DNA from: Viscum album
Lineage: Eukaryota; Streptophyta; Magnoliopsida; Santalales; Viscaceae
Assembly (NCBI GenBank): GCA_963277665.1
Contig: CAUJRU010000141.1
Coordinates: forward strand, 186,001-250,000
DNA: 64,000 nt
Direction: 5' to 3'
The number at the start of each line of letters is the position of its first letter. Within the stretch, counting starts at the first letter, position 1. Shown piece after piece: positions 24,182-36,340 of this stretch. A model generated the notes under the pieces. The model was not told the origin of the DNA. It saw only the letters and a program-made list of their open reading frames with translations, and made no database searches. The position numbers and the translations under genes were made by a program.

Positions 24182-25670
24182 TGTAAAGACCCGTAAAATT
24201 CAAGGGAAATTTTTTCTTAATTTTCTTTAGAATTTTACAAGAGCGCGGTTTCAGACGGCACCTGATTCCGAGGCCCGGAGTGCCCGGAATCAATTTCCGA
24301 AGTTTGGCTCGGGTACGTTCAGTGAACGAACGAGCGGGTTTTCCTAACTTTTGATCTGGTGCTCGGAATTGAAATCCGAGGGCACCGATGAACTCGCAGC
24401 ACCGAAATTCGCTAATTGAGACCTTTTCGGAAGTTGCGTTTGTTGCGGGTTGAAAGTTAGTTTTGGGGATTAAAAGATAAGTAAAATAAAATTGTGGGTG
24501 AATTTTATTTTATTCGTGGTGGTTAGACTCTCTCATGGGAAGTTGTTGGTGGGTCCCACAACCACCCAACTTCCCATGTGTGGTTATGAGGGAGGTGGGG
24601 ACCACACGAGCCCCCACCTTTTCAAATTCCCTAACCCCTCTAAACCCCCTCTTAAATTATGTGGCTCTCCCCTACATTAATTCTTGCCAACTTATCTCTT
24701 CATTTAATTTTTTTGACAACGCTAGATTTTAATTAATGTAATGAATTCAACTTTTGAATTTTGAAAGGTTGGCAAAGTGAAAATAAAATAAGGTGTAGCT
24801 TATTTTATTTTGGGAGTTGCTGTGTTGTGTGGAGATTTGAGAGAAGAAGAGTTCTACACTTTGAAGAATTTCATCTTCCTCCTTGAAGAACGCGAAGAAC
24901 ACCGACACGCCGTTATATCTTCTCTCCACGTCAAAGAAAGGGAGACACCGCTTCCTCCTCGGTTTTCCTTCGTCGACTTGAGAAGTTTCGCCAACGACGT
25001 ATCGCATCGGACGCATCCCTTCGTCAACGGATTTGACGAACGGCGACCGCGACGCCCGACCTCCGCGACGTCGTCTTCCGCGGAACGTAGACAAATCTTC
25101 GAACCTTATACCAAGGTAGGGGTTGTTGATTTCTTTTTGGTTTAATTATTTTATTCTTGATCGTGAATTTAGCAAGTCTAACGTGTGGCTTTGAATTATT
25201 TAAAGTTGCGTTATTATTTTAACGTGAGGGGGCCGGACCGCACGAACACGGCCGAACCCCCTCCATCGTTCTTGTTTATTCTTGCGGGTGGAAGCAAGTG
25301 GCGTGGTGCCATCGCACCACGCGGATAATCGTGCAAATATTTTGCGTGGCGCCGTCGCGCCATGCCGAGGAAGAATCTTCAAGAACGCGACGCCGTCGCG
25401 CCACGTTAAAAGGAATCAAGGCACGGCGAAGGGGCGCGGTGCCGTCGCACCGTGCCGGACGACGAACACCGCGGCCGGTTCCGGGCCGCGGCGGGATGAG
25501 GAGACCGCGGCCGGTTCCGGGCCGCGGCGGGATGAGAAGACCGGCGGCCGGGCCGCCGGCGTCGGAAGCCGAAGAGGGGACTGGAATTTCCGGTCCCGTT
25601 GGAGAAAACCGGCCGGCCAGCTGGCCGGCCGGATGATGTTAAACAGGGGGAATTAATCCCCCGGCCAGCG

Positions 25671-25677
25671 TATAAAA
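25671..25677 (+). promoter_or_regulatory. Candidate TATA box, element G 3' LTR
   Basis: TATAAAA in the same context as 17427. Transcription from here would run into the flanking LTR-X. Confidence 0.45.
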
Positions 25678-25921
25678 CCCCCCTCTTTAAGAGGGGGGCG
25701 GTTCCATGAAGGGGGGGGGGGGGGGGCAGCAGCCCCCCGGTTTACTTCTCCAAAACCGGCCCCCACGTGGGGGCCGTTTTGTTGCAAAGGCGCGGCACAA
25801 AGGCCGCGCCGCCTCTCAATCAGCGGGGGCTTAGCCCCCCGCGTGCCCACCTCGAGCGGCGCCAGGCGCCAGGCCGCCGCGCAGCCGCACCGCCGGCCGG
25901 CCGTCCGGCCGGGCCGCCCCA

Positions 25922-25945
25922 GGGGGGGGGGGGGGGGGGGGGGGG
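25922..25945 (+). repeat. Poly-G run of 24
   Basis: Twenty-four consecutive guanines between CCCCA and CGTCGG. It could form G-quadruplexes. Long G homopolymers are also where sequencing and assembly length errors are common, so the exact length is uncertain. Confidence 0.85.
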
Positions 25946-26577
25946 CGTCGGTCCGGGTCGGCCCGGACCCGGACCCCCCCCGTTTCGAACCAGTTCCGGT
26001 CTTTTGGCCATATCTTGAGCCTCGGACCTCCGAATGACGAACCGTCTGCGGAAACGCGATCCTTGGATTGAGACGGTCGTTTCGGTATATTGCACTCAAG
26101 GTTTCGGTTTACTTTGAGTTCGGCCGGGTTGGTTCGTTCACGAAACCAACCGGGCCTTCGGAGCGGAAACGCTCATATCTTGAGCTACGGACGTCTGATT
26201 GACGTGCCGTCAGCTGTGTTGTGTCCCTCTTAGTGAGACGAATCTTTTGGCATACTCCTCCCGAGGTTTGGACGCAGGTGGAGTACGGTCGAGTTGGTTT
26301 TGCCTTAAAAACCAACCGGGCCCCGGAGACGAAAATGCCAATAACTCTCAGACCGGGCGTCCGATCGACGCGCCGTCTGTTGCGTTGAGTTCCTGTTGAC
26401 GATACGGAACTTTTGGATACATCAACTCTGGTCTTCGTGACAGTTGATGTATCAGCCTCTCGACTCGTGGAGCGGACCCTCCGAACGAGCTTGCTATGTG
26501 CGGGAACCCTAGTGCTGGCTGCGACTGTTCTACTGCTACGACTACTACTGCTACTGTGACTGCGACGACGACAGTAC

Positions 26578-26945
26578 AGAGATCCTGTGTGGATTCGACG
26601 ACGACGACTTCAGCACTCAGCGATCCTACGTGGATCAGTGCTACAGGTCCTGTGTGGGCCCGATCCTGTGTGGGTCCTTGCGCTCAGCGGTTCTGTGTGA
26701 GCCAGCGCCTACAGGTCCTGTGTGGGCCCGATCCTGTGTGGGTCATTGCGGGGGTTAGTTACCTATCGATCCTTCGTGGGTCCGACGACTTAGATGGATC
26801 AGTGGTCATCTTTATCGTCCTCTAAAGAAGTATACCTGTGTGAGCTGAATCCTATTGCTTTCCTGTGTGGATTGTGTTATGCAATCCTATGTGGATTACG
26901 TTTTGCTTTCCTGTGTGGAATACGTTTACTTTCCTGTGTGGACTG
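26578..26945 (+). repeat. TCCTGTGTGG spaced array, 3' LTR of element G
   Basis: Counterpart of the array at 18316-18685 with nearly the same spacing. A few bases differ (for example GGGCCCGATCC here against GGGCCGATCC in the left LTR). Confidence 0.7.
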
Positions 26946-27614
26946 AGTTGTACTTGGGCTCGGAGGTTAGAGCGTATTTGAATTGATGACTTAGGTATAT
27001 GTATGGGCATATACCTAAGCAGTGTCGGTTATTACTTCGTGATTGTTACTTTTCTTCGTGGTTTATCCTTTGTGGATTTGAGAGACCTTCAGGGGTCTCG
27101 GGGTCCCTACTGAGTAGCTTATACTCACCCATGCACGGGCTTTGCCCGCACTACGTTGTGTTGGTTGCAGACGACGGACAGCGTTGACCTTAGCTGAGGC
27201 TTGCAGAGCGGGACGGTACCCGGAGGTGGACCACTGGGCGGGACGTGCACGGAGCGGACGGCGGGACCCGTAGAGCAGAGGAGCTATCTGTACCCACCCT
27301 TCAGGTGGGATTTCTAGTGGACAGCTCGGTGTAGCGGCTTTTACTTTTCAGTTGCTGTTTTCCCTTTCGAGTTGTTCTTTACTTTTAGTTTGGGTTTGTA
27401 TACTGGCCCATTTACTTTTCCGCACTTTCAGTTGTACTCTGCTTTGTTTAGTGTTTACTTTCCTCTTTCTTACTCTGTGGTGTTTGTTACTTTTCAAAGG
27501 CAATGTCTTCCCTTTTTACCGGGATTTACGCCTTGGTGCTAGTCGCCAGCCCCTGGCCTATGGAAGGCGGGCTTGGGGTAGTCACGGCACGGACCCCGAG
27601 GGCGGGTCGTGACA

Positions 27615-27619
27615 GTTAT
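27615..27619. repeat. Target-site duplication, right copy (GTTAT)
   Basis: Repeats 15933-15937. LTR-X sequence GAATGCCTCAAG resumes immediately. Confidence 0.95.
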
Positions 27620-27755
27620 GAATGCCTCAAGTTACCTTTATGTCTTATGATTTATATGATTTATTCATGATTTGATGAGGTATGATAAAGTGCTTATGTT
27701 TTATGGGTAAAGTATGATCTCATCCTTATGTACATATGTACCCATGTCCTTACTT
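27620..27755 (+). repeat. Remainder of LTR-X interrupted by element G
   Basis: Continues the X-A LTR of 14019-15937 through ATGGGTAAAGTATGAT and GTACCCATGT. It then breaks near 27750 into an LTR end in reverse orientation. Confidence 0.75.
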
Positions 27756-30197
27756 AATCATGAGTTATTACAAGATTACACATTGAGGATCTTTTCAGGT
27801 TTAGAGTTTTATAGAATTAGATCATGAAACTTGCATTACATTCCACATTTAAACAAAGTGGTTACAAAAAGACAGTATTCATTCTTCCCATCAACGGAAA
27901 CATATTGAAAATAAAACATGGATTCTTTCTTGACACATCCTTGACACTATCATCACATCATGTACCTTTCCCTTGACCTGTGAAAAACATTTCAAAAACT
28001 TGGGATGAGCATAAAAAGCTCAGTAAGGGTTATAAAAATAAGGAAAGGAAACATGAGTTCATATATACATAAGAATGAAATCATAATTTACCCATAAAAC
28101 ATAGGCACTTTAACATACCTCATCAAACCATGAATAAATCATAGAAAACATAAGAAATAAAGGTAACTTGAGGCATTCATAACATTCTTACATAGGTAGT
28201 AACCCTCTTGGTTACGTTCGGAATACCCATCACAGTATATTCCCTAAATCTCTTCGGAGAAACCTTAACGTTTCACTCCTTCGCGTTACCCAATGCATTG
28301 GAGAGCTATTACGGGCTCACCCGCCCTTAGTTTATCATGAAACCACCCGTTCTTCATAACAATGCCCAAGAACCATAAAATAATCGTATCACATAAAACA
28401 TGAATAAAGGAAACATAATATTTCCACATTTCAATCACAATATAACATTTTAGGATATTGAAATAATGAATCCATTCAAAAAGAAACCATTTCCAAAACC
28501 ATTTAAAACATTTAATAAAGAGATTTTTGAATCAAAGTTTTCCATACCACCTTGAAGCTTTTAACATTTTAAACCATTAATATCCATATAAATAAATCCT
28601 TAAAACCATTTTTAAAACATGGATATTAATAAGAACAAATAATTAAAACATTTAAAACGATATTTTGGTTAAAGGGGTTTTACCAAAATTAGAGACACTT
28701 GAATACAATAATCGAGGAATAACATTTAGTCAGAACTTTATAATATCATGAGAATAAAAGAATTCATGATATAATACTCCAAAGGACAGTATATACACCA
28801 TATAAGTGTGAATTGGTGCATAACAACAATGAACCCTCAATAGAAATGTCAAATGTGATGAAATCCCTTATAAAGAAGGTATCCTTAAATTAAGGACAAA
28901 TCAATCTCAAAATATGTGTGAAAAATATAAATACACCCAATATAATTGGATATTAAGTGTAAAACAATAAAAGGTCATTCACACATATTCAATGGATGAC
29001 ATATTCAATGACTACATGTTGAACCCAAAAAAATCGAAATTGGGTTAAGAAGTTCCCTTGACAGCCTAACGGCGTCACATCAAAATGAGTTGATGAGAGA
29101 TAAAAAGTGTATCTCATCACTTGGACATAAAATTTACATCAATAAGGATATATGAGAACATATCCCAACATAAAAATATGTAAATTAAAAGACCCAACAA
29201 AAGAAGTCTTTTAAAAAAGAGGAGGGTGAAAGGTTCCCTTACCGACTTGGGTATCTTTCAAAACATACACCCCATGAAATAAGGACAATAGATCATTGAT
29301 GTAAATACTCATAAACGAAATTATATTACACAAAGAGTAGAATAATGGGCAGTACATACACCACTCAATGGAATTTGTGGCAAATGTAGCATAAATCTCA
29401 CGGGAATAAAAGTGAGATGAAAAATCCCTTACGAAAACTCAGCAGCCTAATGGCGCCACATAAAACTTCAGAATATGGATTGATGAGATCAAATAGAGTA
29501 TCCCATCATATTACAATAGAATTTACAGCAAGTGGAATATAAAATAAAATCCCCCAACATTGCAAGGAGGAGTTTAAAAGAAGTGACATAAAGGAGAGTA
29601 CTTAAAAAGAAAAAGAGAGGTTAGATCTCTTACGAAAGTTCGGCAGCCTAACGGTGCCACTCAAAACTTCCAAAATGGATTGATGAGAGAGAATATGGTC
29701 TCTCATCCCATGAACATAAAAATTACAGTAAATTTAATATAAAATAACATCCCAATCATAAGAAAGATGAGCTTAAAATAAATGACATTAAAGAGTGTAC
29801 TTAAAAAGAAAGAGAGTTGTAGGATCCCTTACCTCGGGTTCGACTTGACTCGATCGTTATTTAATCTCCTGAATAATAAACTTGAGTTAATTTCTACTTG
29901 ATTAAGAACCCTTTTTCAAGCTTATTATTCCTTTTATATCACTTATTTCCATGTCATAAACATTATGTAATCATTTAAGTTAATAATATTTGTTTTGCCG
30001 ATATTTGGTTCTTAAGTCGAAAGTGGACTTCTTACAATTATATGTTGTTCGTGTGGCCAAATTTTTATTATATCCAGAATTGTATTCATTATGTAGATAT
30101 CATATATGTCATATATATCCAGTACATGCATGAATTTATAACATTACATAATCATTTAGAGGTAAGAAATGAAATGCACCGTTCATGGAGACGGTAA
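27756..30197 (-). repeat. LTR-X subtype C, reverse, 3' end to CG-rich module
   Basis: Read on the minus strand: CG-rich module (truncated, to 30197), exon-like block with CGAG-like end and GTAAGGG (about 29822-29870), the X-C triplet (29048-29705), connector, GGGCGGGTGAGC block, acceptor-like CACAG (about 27977) and the LTR end region (27756-27800). Compared with 12056-14018 it extends further toward the promoter but stops inside the CG-rich module, where unrelated sequence begins. Confidence 0.75.
29040..29710 (-). repeat. X-C tandem hairpin/donor modules (third copy)
   Basis: Units lie near 29048-29120, 29430-29505 and 29628-29705, with the same CCTAACGGCG or CCTAATGGCG core, TGATGAGA arms and adjacent minus-strand GTAAG. 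Confidence 0.65.
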
Positions 30198-31632
30198 CCA
30201 CTGCTAGGTTGACCCTCGCACACCCCCACCTACCTAGGACGCCATAGGCTCGGCCGAACTCCTGGAAATAAACCTCTTAGGTGCACCAAAATCTTATATA
30301 TAATCCCTCTCCTCACGGACCTCCTCCGGTACCCAAACTCCTCCCGATCTCTCCAGCTGAACCAGTAGGCCTCTCGGAGTCCGAGTGTCCTCCACAGCAA
30401 GGTAAGGGTTCCATGGCTGTCTGTTTTTTTCCCCACCCATGATTCCCGGTCCATGTTTGTATATACATGAGTATATATATATACGCCTAATAGTTAAAGG
30501 TATATATATATATATATGCTAACCGTTCTACTAACCAGAAAACACCAAGGGTGTTTACCCTCATGGGGTACACCCGTTTTCTTGTCTTTCTTGTATATAT
30601 ATATATATGTAGTGGAAAACCTAGAAAAAACCCCTAAGTGTAATCGGTTCCATGCAACATATATATATGTATATACATATAAATTCTATATATATATTTG
30701 TATCACCCTTTATTTCAAAAAACGGGGTGTGTTGTTTTGGAAGTGTGTTTCTCTAATGTGATGTAAAGGTTTTTTTTTTCTTTTTTCATTTTGAGTTTTT
30801 ATTTTGTAACCGGTGTGATACATGGGGTGTATTAATTTAATTTTATATGTATATACAACTCAAACTCTTCTGTTTTGAATCATTTTCATGGGGTGTTGCC
30901 TTCGTGATATAAAAAGGGTTATCACTTTCAAGTTAGTTTTAATGATCCTATTTTACAAACCTAAAACTCAGGTTTGTGTGTAATTTGTTTATACGATTTC
31001 GAATATATGTATATATATATATATATATATATGTGCATACAAATATATATATATATATTTATCAGTCAAACCCTTTTTTTAGGGGTACCCAAGATTATTC
31101 AGTATTTTTTTTATATACTGATAATTATACTTTTGAAAAGGGTTTTTTCTAAAATCAATTCCTAACAGGTTGGATTTTATGTAAGCCGTATATATTTATA
31201 TAACTATATTTTTAAGTAAGGTAATGTATTGGAATAGAAATCAGTTTTGATGTTTAAGAGATGAATAATTATTTTTGAAAAAATATTTTTAATGCGAACT
31301 TGGTTTTTGGTTTAAGTACAATCATGTTATAGTTAAAAACAAAGTTTTTACATATTTACGTATTTATAGTTTCATGAAAATTTAAACCCCATGAGGTATT
31401 GAATTTCAAACTGAATAAATGATAAGTAGTTAGAGGTATTAAGATTTTTATTGTACCGTGTTAAATTTATGAGGAAACCGATATATATAATGTGTGTATA
31501 TATATCCTTATGAATGTATTTATAAGATTAATATCTGAAAACCCTAGTTTCAAGAAATGGTTATTTATATTTCTATGCATGTAGAATTTTAGTACTTGTC
31601 TAAGCTGTTTTATATTTCTGTGACTAAGTTAT
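30198..31632. other. Unassigned AT-rich insert with promoter-like 5' part
   Basis: About 1.4 kb unrelated to LTR-X or element G. The first 250 bases are CT-rich and hold TTATATATAATCC (about 30294-30306), a pyrimidine-rich leader-like stretch, and CACAGCAAG/GTAAGGG at about 30400, arranged like a promoter, first exon and 5' splice site on the plus strand. The rest is AT-rich with (TA)n runs near 30465-30520, 30590-30610, 30655-30690 and 31005-31060. No convincing long coding frame. It could be a fragment of another retrotransposon LTR or a piece of a host gene's 5' region. Confidence 0.45.
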
Positions 31633-34333
31633 TTCTTGACACATCCTTGACTCTAGCATCTTATCATGTACCTTTCCCTTGACCTGTGAAAAAAATTTCA
31701 AAAACTTGGGATGAGCATAAAAACTCAGTATGGGTTATAAAAAAACATGGAAAGGAAACATGAGTCCATATATACATAATAATCAAATCATACTTTACCC
31801 ATAAAACATAGGCACTTTAACATACCTCATAAAATCATGAATAAATCATAGAAATCATAAGACATAAAGGTAACTTGAGGCATTCATAACATTCTTACGT
31901 AGGGACTAACCCTCTTGGTTACGTTTGGAATACCCATCACAGTATATTCCCTAAAATCTCTTCGGAGAAACATTAACGTTTTACTCCTTCGCATTACCCA
32001 ATGCATTGGAGAGCTATAACGGGCTCACCCGCCCTTTGTTTATCACGGAACCACCCGTCTTCATAATAATTCCCAAGAACCATAACATAATCATATCACA
32101 TAAAACATGCATAAAGGAAACATAACATTTCCACATTTCAATCACGAGATATCATTACAACACATTGATATAAAAAAAACATTATGAAAACCATTTTAAA
32201 TACCAAAGTAAAAAATGGTATTTATTTTTCGTTTTAAAAAAAAAGGTATGGCTTGTAGTGGAAGCCGAAACTCAAATAACGGTCACGACGGCGGAGAAGT
32301 CGTTGTCGCCGCATACGTACGACAAAAACATTCCCTTTTGTCGTTTAGTAAACGCTTCGTATAAAAAAAATTCCTTTTGAATAAACGTAAAATTCAAAGG
32401 GGTTTATACACCGTATAAAAGAAAGTTGTGTATAAAATAAAATATGCCTCAACGAAAGGAGATTGAGACGAAGTCCCATACCTCGTATCCGACTTGACCC
32501 GACCGTTCTTTAATCTCCTGAATAATAAACTTGAGTTAATCTCTACTTGCTTATGAATCTTTTTCATGTTCATTATTCCTTTTATACCATGTTATTAACA
32601 TCATGTAATCATTTAAGTTAATAATGTTCATTTTGTCGGTATTTGGTTCTTAAGTCAAAAATAGACTTCTTACACTTACATGTTGTTAATTTGGTCATAG
32701 GTTCGTTATATCCAGAATGATATTAATGATTTGGATAACATATATATCATATATATTCATCATATACATGTATTTATAATATTACATCACATTTAGAGGT
32801 AAGAAATGAAATGCACCGTTCATGGAGATGGTAAACCGTACGTACGCATGAACGCTACTTCCATTTCTATTTCATATTTTCTGTAATGGAATCATAATGA
32901 TATAAGAGTATATTATAATTCCAGTATAATAACATATATAATATCATTAACTTTATCCTTTACACATCCCACATATGGTATTAATGAATCAAATCACTTT
33001 CAGGGGGCGGTAGTCCGCACTTCCTAAAATGAAGATATCGTGTTTACCCATAATGGAAACCATATAGGTATGCCCAAAATGAAAAAAACAGAATCTTAAG
33101 GAAACCATAAACATATTATATATCATATATAAAAATAGTGACATCATAATGACCACCTTTGAAGGTGTTAAATGAGTATTGAACAATCATCGTTTCGGGA
33201 GGCAGAATTTCGCCATCTACGGAAACCGTATGTTCTTTAACCATTTGATGTAGTTGTGTGAGAGTGTAGCTCAAATAAATCTTATAAAAACATCCTAGTA
33301 TATTGAAGATACTGGTGTTGTTACAAAAGAATTAAATAAAAAGAGTTTAGGGGGTTGGAGAAGCAAAATAAAACAAATGAACATGAGAGAATGAATTACC
33401 TTAAAAAGTGTAACTCTTTTTGATTTGAGCCTAAAGGCTTCCTTTGAAAGTATTCTGCCCAAATGGAATCCTCTAGGATTAGGAGACGGATGTGGAGAGA
33501 GTAAATGTGCAGGGGTTGGCCGAGGAAAAGGCTTGAGTAGTGTGTGAAATGAGGTAGAGGTGGGGGCCTTTTATAAGAGGAGAGGAGGGGCACTTTTGGA
33601 AAGTAAAGAAATATTACATTATTTGAAAATGTGTTTCGGTTTCAAAAGGTCCCACATTGATATAATTCGTGGATAAGGTGATAAGGCTTCGAAATACACT
33701 CATACAATAAGTTTTGGACATGTGTAGTTCATAGATTTTACATTATCTTTCCATTTTATTTAAATCGTCAAATAATGATGTCATCGCTGCATCATTATTA
33801 TGTCATAAATAATTTAATTTATTTAATATCTAAAAATCATAAAAAAAATACTATGATTTAGGAAATCTTTTTAGCTTTCCAATGACTATTTATAATAAAA
33901 AATCTGATCTTTATAACCCCATGTACAAATTGTTTTCGTAAAACATCTCTTGTTTGTGTCATTTTTACTTTAACATTTAATAAAAAGTTATTTATGTCAT
34001 TTCCAAACCAAAGTGTCTCCATGGGGTCCCCAAGTTGACTCATGGCTTGTATTGGTCGGAAATTACACAACCAATAAGGTTGGGACATGTGTCTAGGTCA
34101 TTTCATATTATTAAAGCATTATTTATACCTTAAACTACCCTAATTACCACTAATCGCGATTAAAAACTTAATAAGTTACTATTCACCAAAAAATTATTTT
34201 AATCTCATTGAACCACATTTTATTTCTTAATGACAACCATGTATGTCGGATTTTCAAAATTCAATACACATTAGTGGTAATCTTTCATTTAACTGAAAAA
34301 TCAGTTTGCTTGATTACCACTTAGTGGTTTCAC
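31633..34333 (-). repeat. LTR-X subtype A fragment, reverse
   Basis: Reverse LTR-X from just downstream of the acceptor-like TTTTTCACAG equivalent (about 31690) through the A-type block, the exon-like block (about 32475-32520), the CG-rich module (about 32816) and the TATA box (33569-33575). It ends at the CCACTTAGTGG block, where it meets a forward LTR with CAC shared at the junction. Confidence 0.75.
33569..33575 (-). promoter_or_regulatory. TATA box of LTR-X
   Basis: TATAAAA on the minus strand with GGCCCCCACC following. Confidence 0.6.
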
Positions 34334-36340
34334 ACATTTTCAAATAAAGAAATATTTCTTTACTTTCCAAAAGTGCCCCTCCTCTCCTCTTATAAAAGGC
34401 CCCCACCTCTACCTCATTTCACACACTCTACAAGCCTTTGGCTCGACAAAACCCTGCCCATTTACTCTCTCCACATCCCTCTCCTCATCCTAGAGGATTC
34501 GCTTTGGGAAGAATCCTTTCAAAGGAAGCCTTTAGGCTCAAATCAAAAGGAGTTACACTTTTGAAGGTAATTCATTCTCTCATGTTCATTTGTTTTATTT
34601 TGCTTCTCCAACCCCCTAAACTCTTTTTAATTTACTTATTTTGTAACAACACCAGTATCTTCAATATACTAGGATGTTTTTATAAGATTTATTTGATCTA
34701 CACTCTCACACAACTACATCAAATGGTTAAAGAACATACGGTTTCCGTGGATGGCGAAATTCTGCCTCCCGAAACGATGATTGTTCAATACTCATTTAAC
34801 ACCTTCAAAGGTGGAAATTATAATTTCACTATTTTTATATATGATATATGATATGTTTATGTTTTCCTTAAGCTTCTGTTTTTTTTCATTTTGGGCATAA
34901 CTTTATGGTTTCCATTATGGGTAAACACGATATCTTCATTTTAGGAAGTGCGAACTACCGCCCCCTGAAAGTGATTTGATTCGTTATTACCATATGTGGG
35001 ATGTGTAAAGGATAAAGTTAATGATATTATATATGTTATTATACTGGAATTATAATATACTCTTATATAATTATGATCCATTCCAGAAAATACGAAATAG
35101 AAATGGATGTAGCGTTCATGCGTACGTACGGCATACCGTCTCCATGAACAGTGCATTTCATTTCTTACCTCTAAATGTGATGTAATATTATAAATACATG
35201 TATATGATGAATATATATAATGTATATGTTATCAAAATCATTAATATCATTCTGGATATAACGAACTTTTGACCAAATTAACAACATGTAAGTGTAAGAA
35301 GTCTATTTTTGACTTAAGAACCAAATACAGACAAAATGAACATTTTTAACTTAAATGATTACATGATGTCCATAACATGGTATAAAAGGAATAATGAACT
35401 TGAAAAAGGTTCTTAAGAAAGTAGAGATTAATTCAAGTTTATTATTCAGGAGATTAAAGAACGGTCGGGTCAAGTCGGATACGAGGTATGGGACTTCGTC
35501 TCAATCTCCTTTCATTGAGGCATATTTTATTTTATACACAACTTTCTTTTATACGGTGTATAAACCCCTTTGACTTTTACGTTTATTAAAATGGAATCTT
35601 TTTTATACGAAGAGTTTACTAAACAACAAAAGGGAATGTTTTTGTCGTACGTATGCGGCGACAACGACTTCTTCGCCGTCGTGACCGTAATTTGAGTTTC
35701 GGCTTCCTCTACAAGCCATACCTTTTTTTTAAACGAAAAATAAATACCATATTTTACTTTGGTATTGAAAATGGTTTTCATAATGTTTTAATTATATCAA
35801 TGTGTTGTATTGATATCTCGTGATTGAAATGTGGAAATGTTATGTTTCCTTTATGCATGTTTTATGTGATATGATTATGTTATGGTTTTTGGGCATTATT
35901 ATGAAGACGGGTGGTTCCGTGATAAACTAAAGGCGGGTGAGCCCGATATAGCTCTCCAATGCATTGGGTAATGCGAAGTAGTGAAACATTAAGGTTTCTC
36001 CGAAGAGATTTAAGGAATATACTGTGATGGGTATTCCAAATGTAACCAAGAGGGTTACTCCCTACGTAAGAATGTTATGAATGCCTCAAGTTACCTTTAT
36101 GTCCTATGATTTCTTTGATTTATTCATGATTTTATGAGGTATGTTAAATTGCCTATGTTTTATGGGTAAATTATGATTTCATTCTTATGTATATATGTAC
36201 CCATGTTTCCTTTCCATGTTTTTATAACCCATACTGAGCTTTTTATGCTCATCCCAAGTTTTTTTGAAATGTTTTTCACAGGTCAAGGGAAAGGTACATG
36301 ATATGATGATAGTGTCAAGGAAGTGTCAAGAAATAATCCA
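34334..36340 (+). repeat. LTR-X subtype A fragment, forward
   Basis: Begins just before the promoter (CATTTTCAAATAAAG) and includes the TATA box, donor, 42-codon frame (34723-34851), CG-rich module (about 35112), exon-like block (about 35449) and acceptor-like CACAG/GTCAAGGG (about 36281). It leaves the LTR at about 36340 (CCATG shared) for the ATTAAGAAGTAAAATGTGG block of the next copy. Confidence 0.75.
34391..34397 (+). promoter_or_regulatory. TATA box of LTR-X
   Basis: TATAAAA followed by GGCCCCCACC. Confidence 0.6.

Larger units (their letters stand above)
15938..27614 (+). mobile_element. Element G: complete GC-rich Ty3/gypsy chromovirus (Tekay/Del-like)
   Basis: An 11.7 kb element bounded by TG...CA long terminal repeats (15938-19348 and 24182-27614) and a 5 bp target duplication. 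Order: LTR, PBS, single gag-PR-RT-RH-IN frame with a chromodomain-like tail, PPT, LTR. Gene order with RT before integrase and a C-terminal chromodomain-like segment places it among Ty3/gypsy chromoviruses. It is markedly GC-rich compared with the AT-rich LTR-X it sits in. The two LTRs differ at roughly a dozen of the first 440 bases by my eye count, so it is fairly recent, but its polyprotein already has six nonsense codons and it could move only with help in trans. Confidence 0.95.
24182..27614 (+). repeat. Element G 3' LTR
   Basis: 3433 bases, collinear with the 5' LTR. The largest length difference is the G-run after CCCCA: 24 Gs here (25922-25945) against 8 in the 5' LTR. The second G-run, at 25711 onward, is also slightly longer than its 5' counterpart. 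It ends GGTCGTGACA before the GTTAT duplication. Confidence 0.95.

Noticed and set aside
30465..31060. (TA)n runs as a replication origin or matrix attachment site.
   Set aside because: Simple TA repeats are common in AT-rich plant DNA; nothing else in the sequence supports either role.
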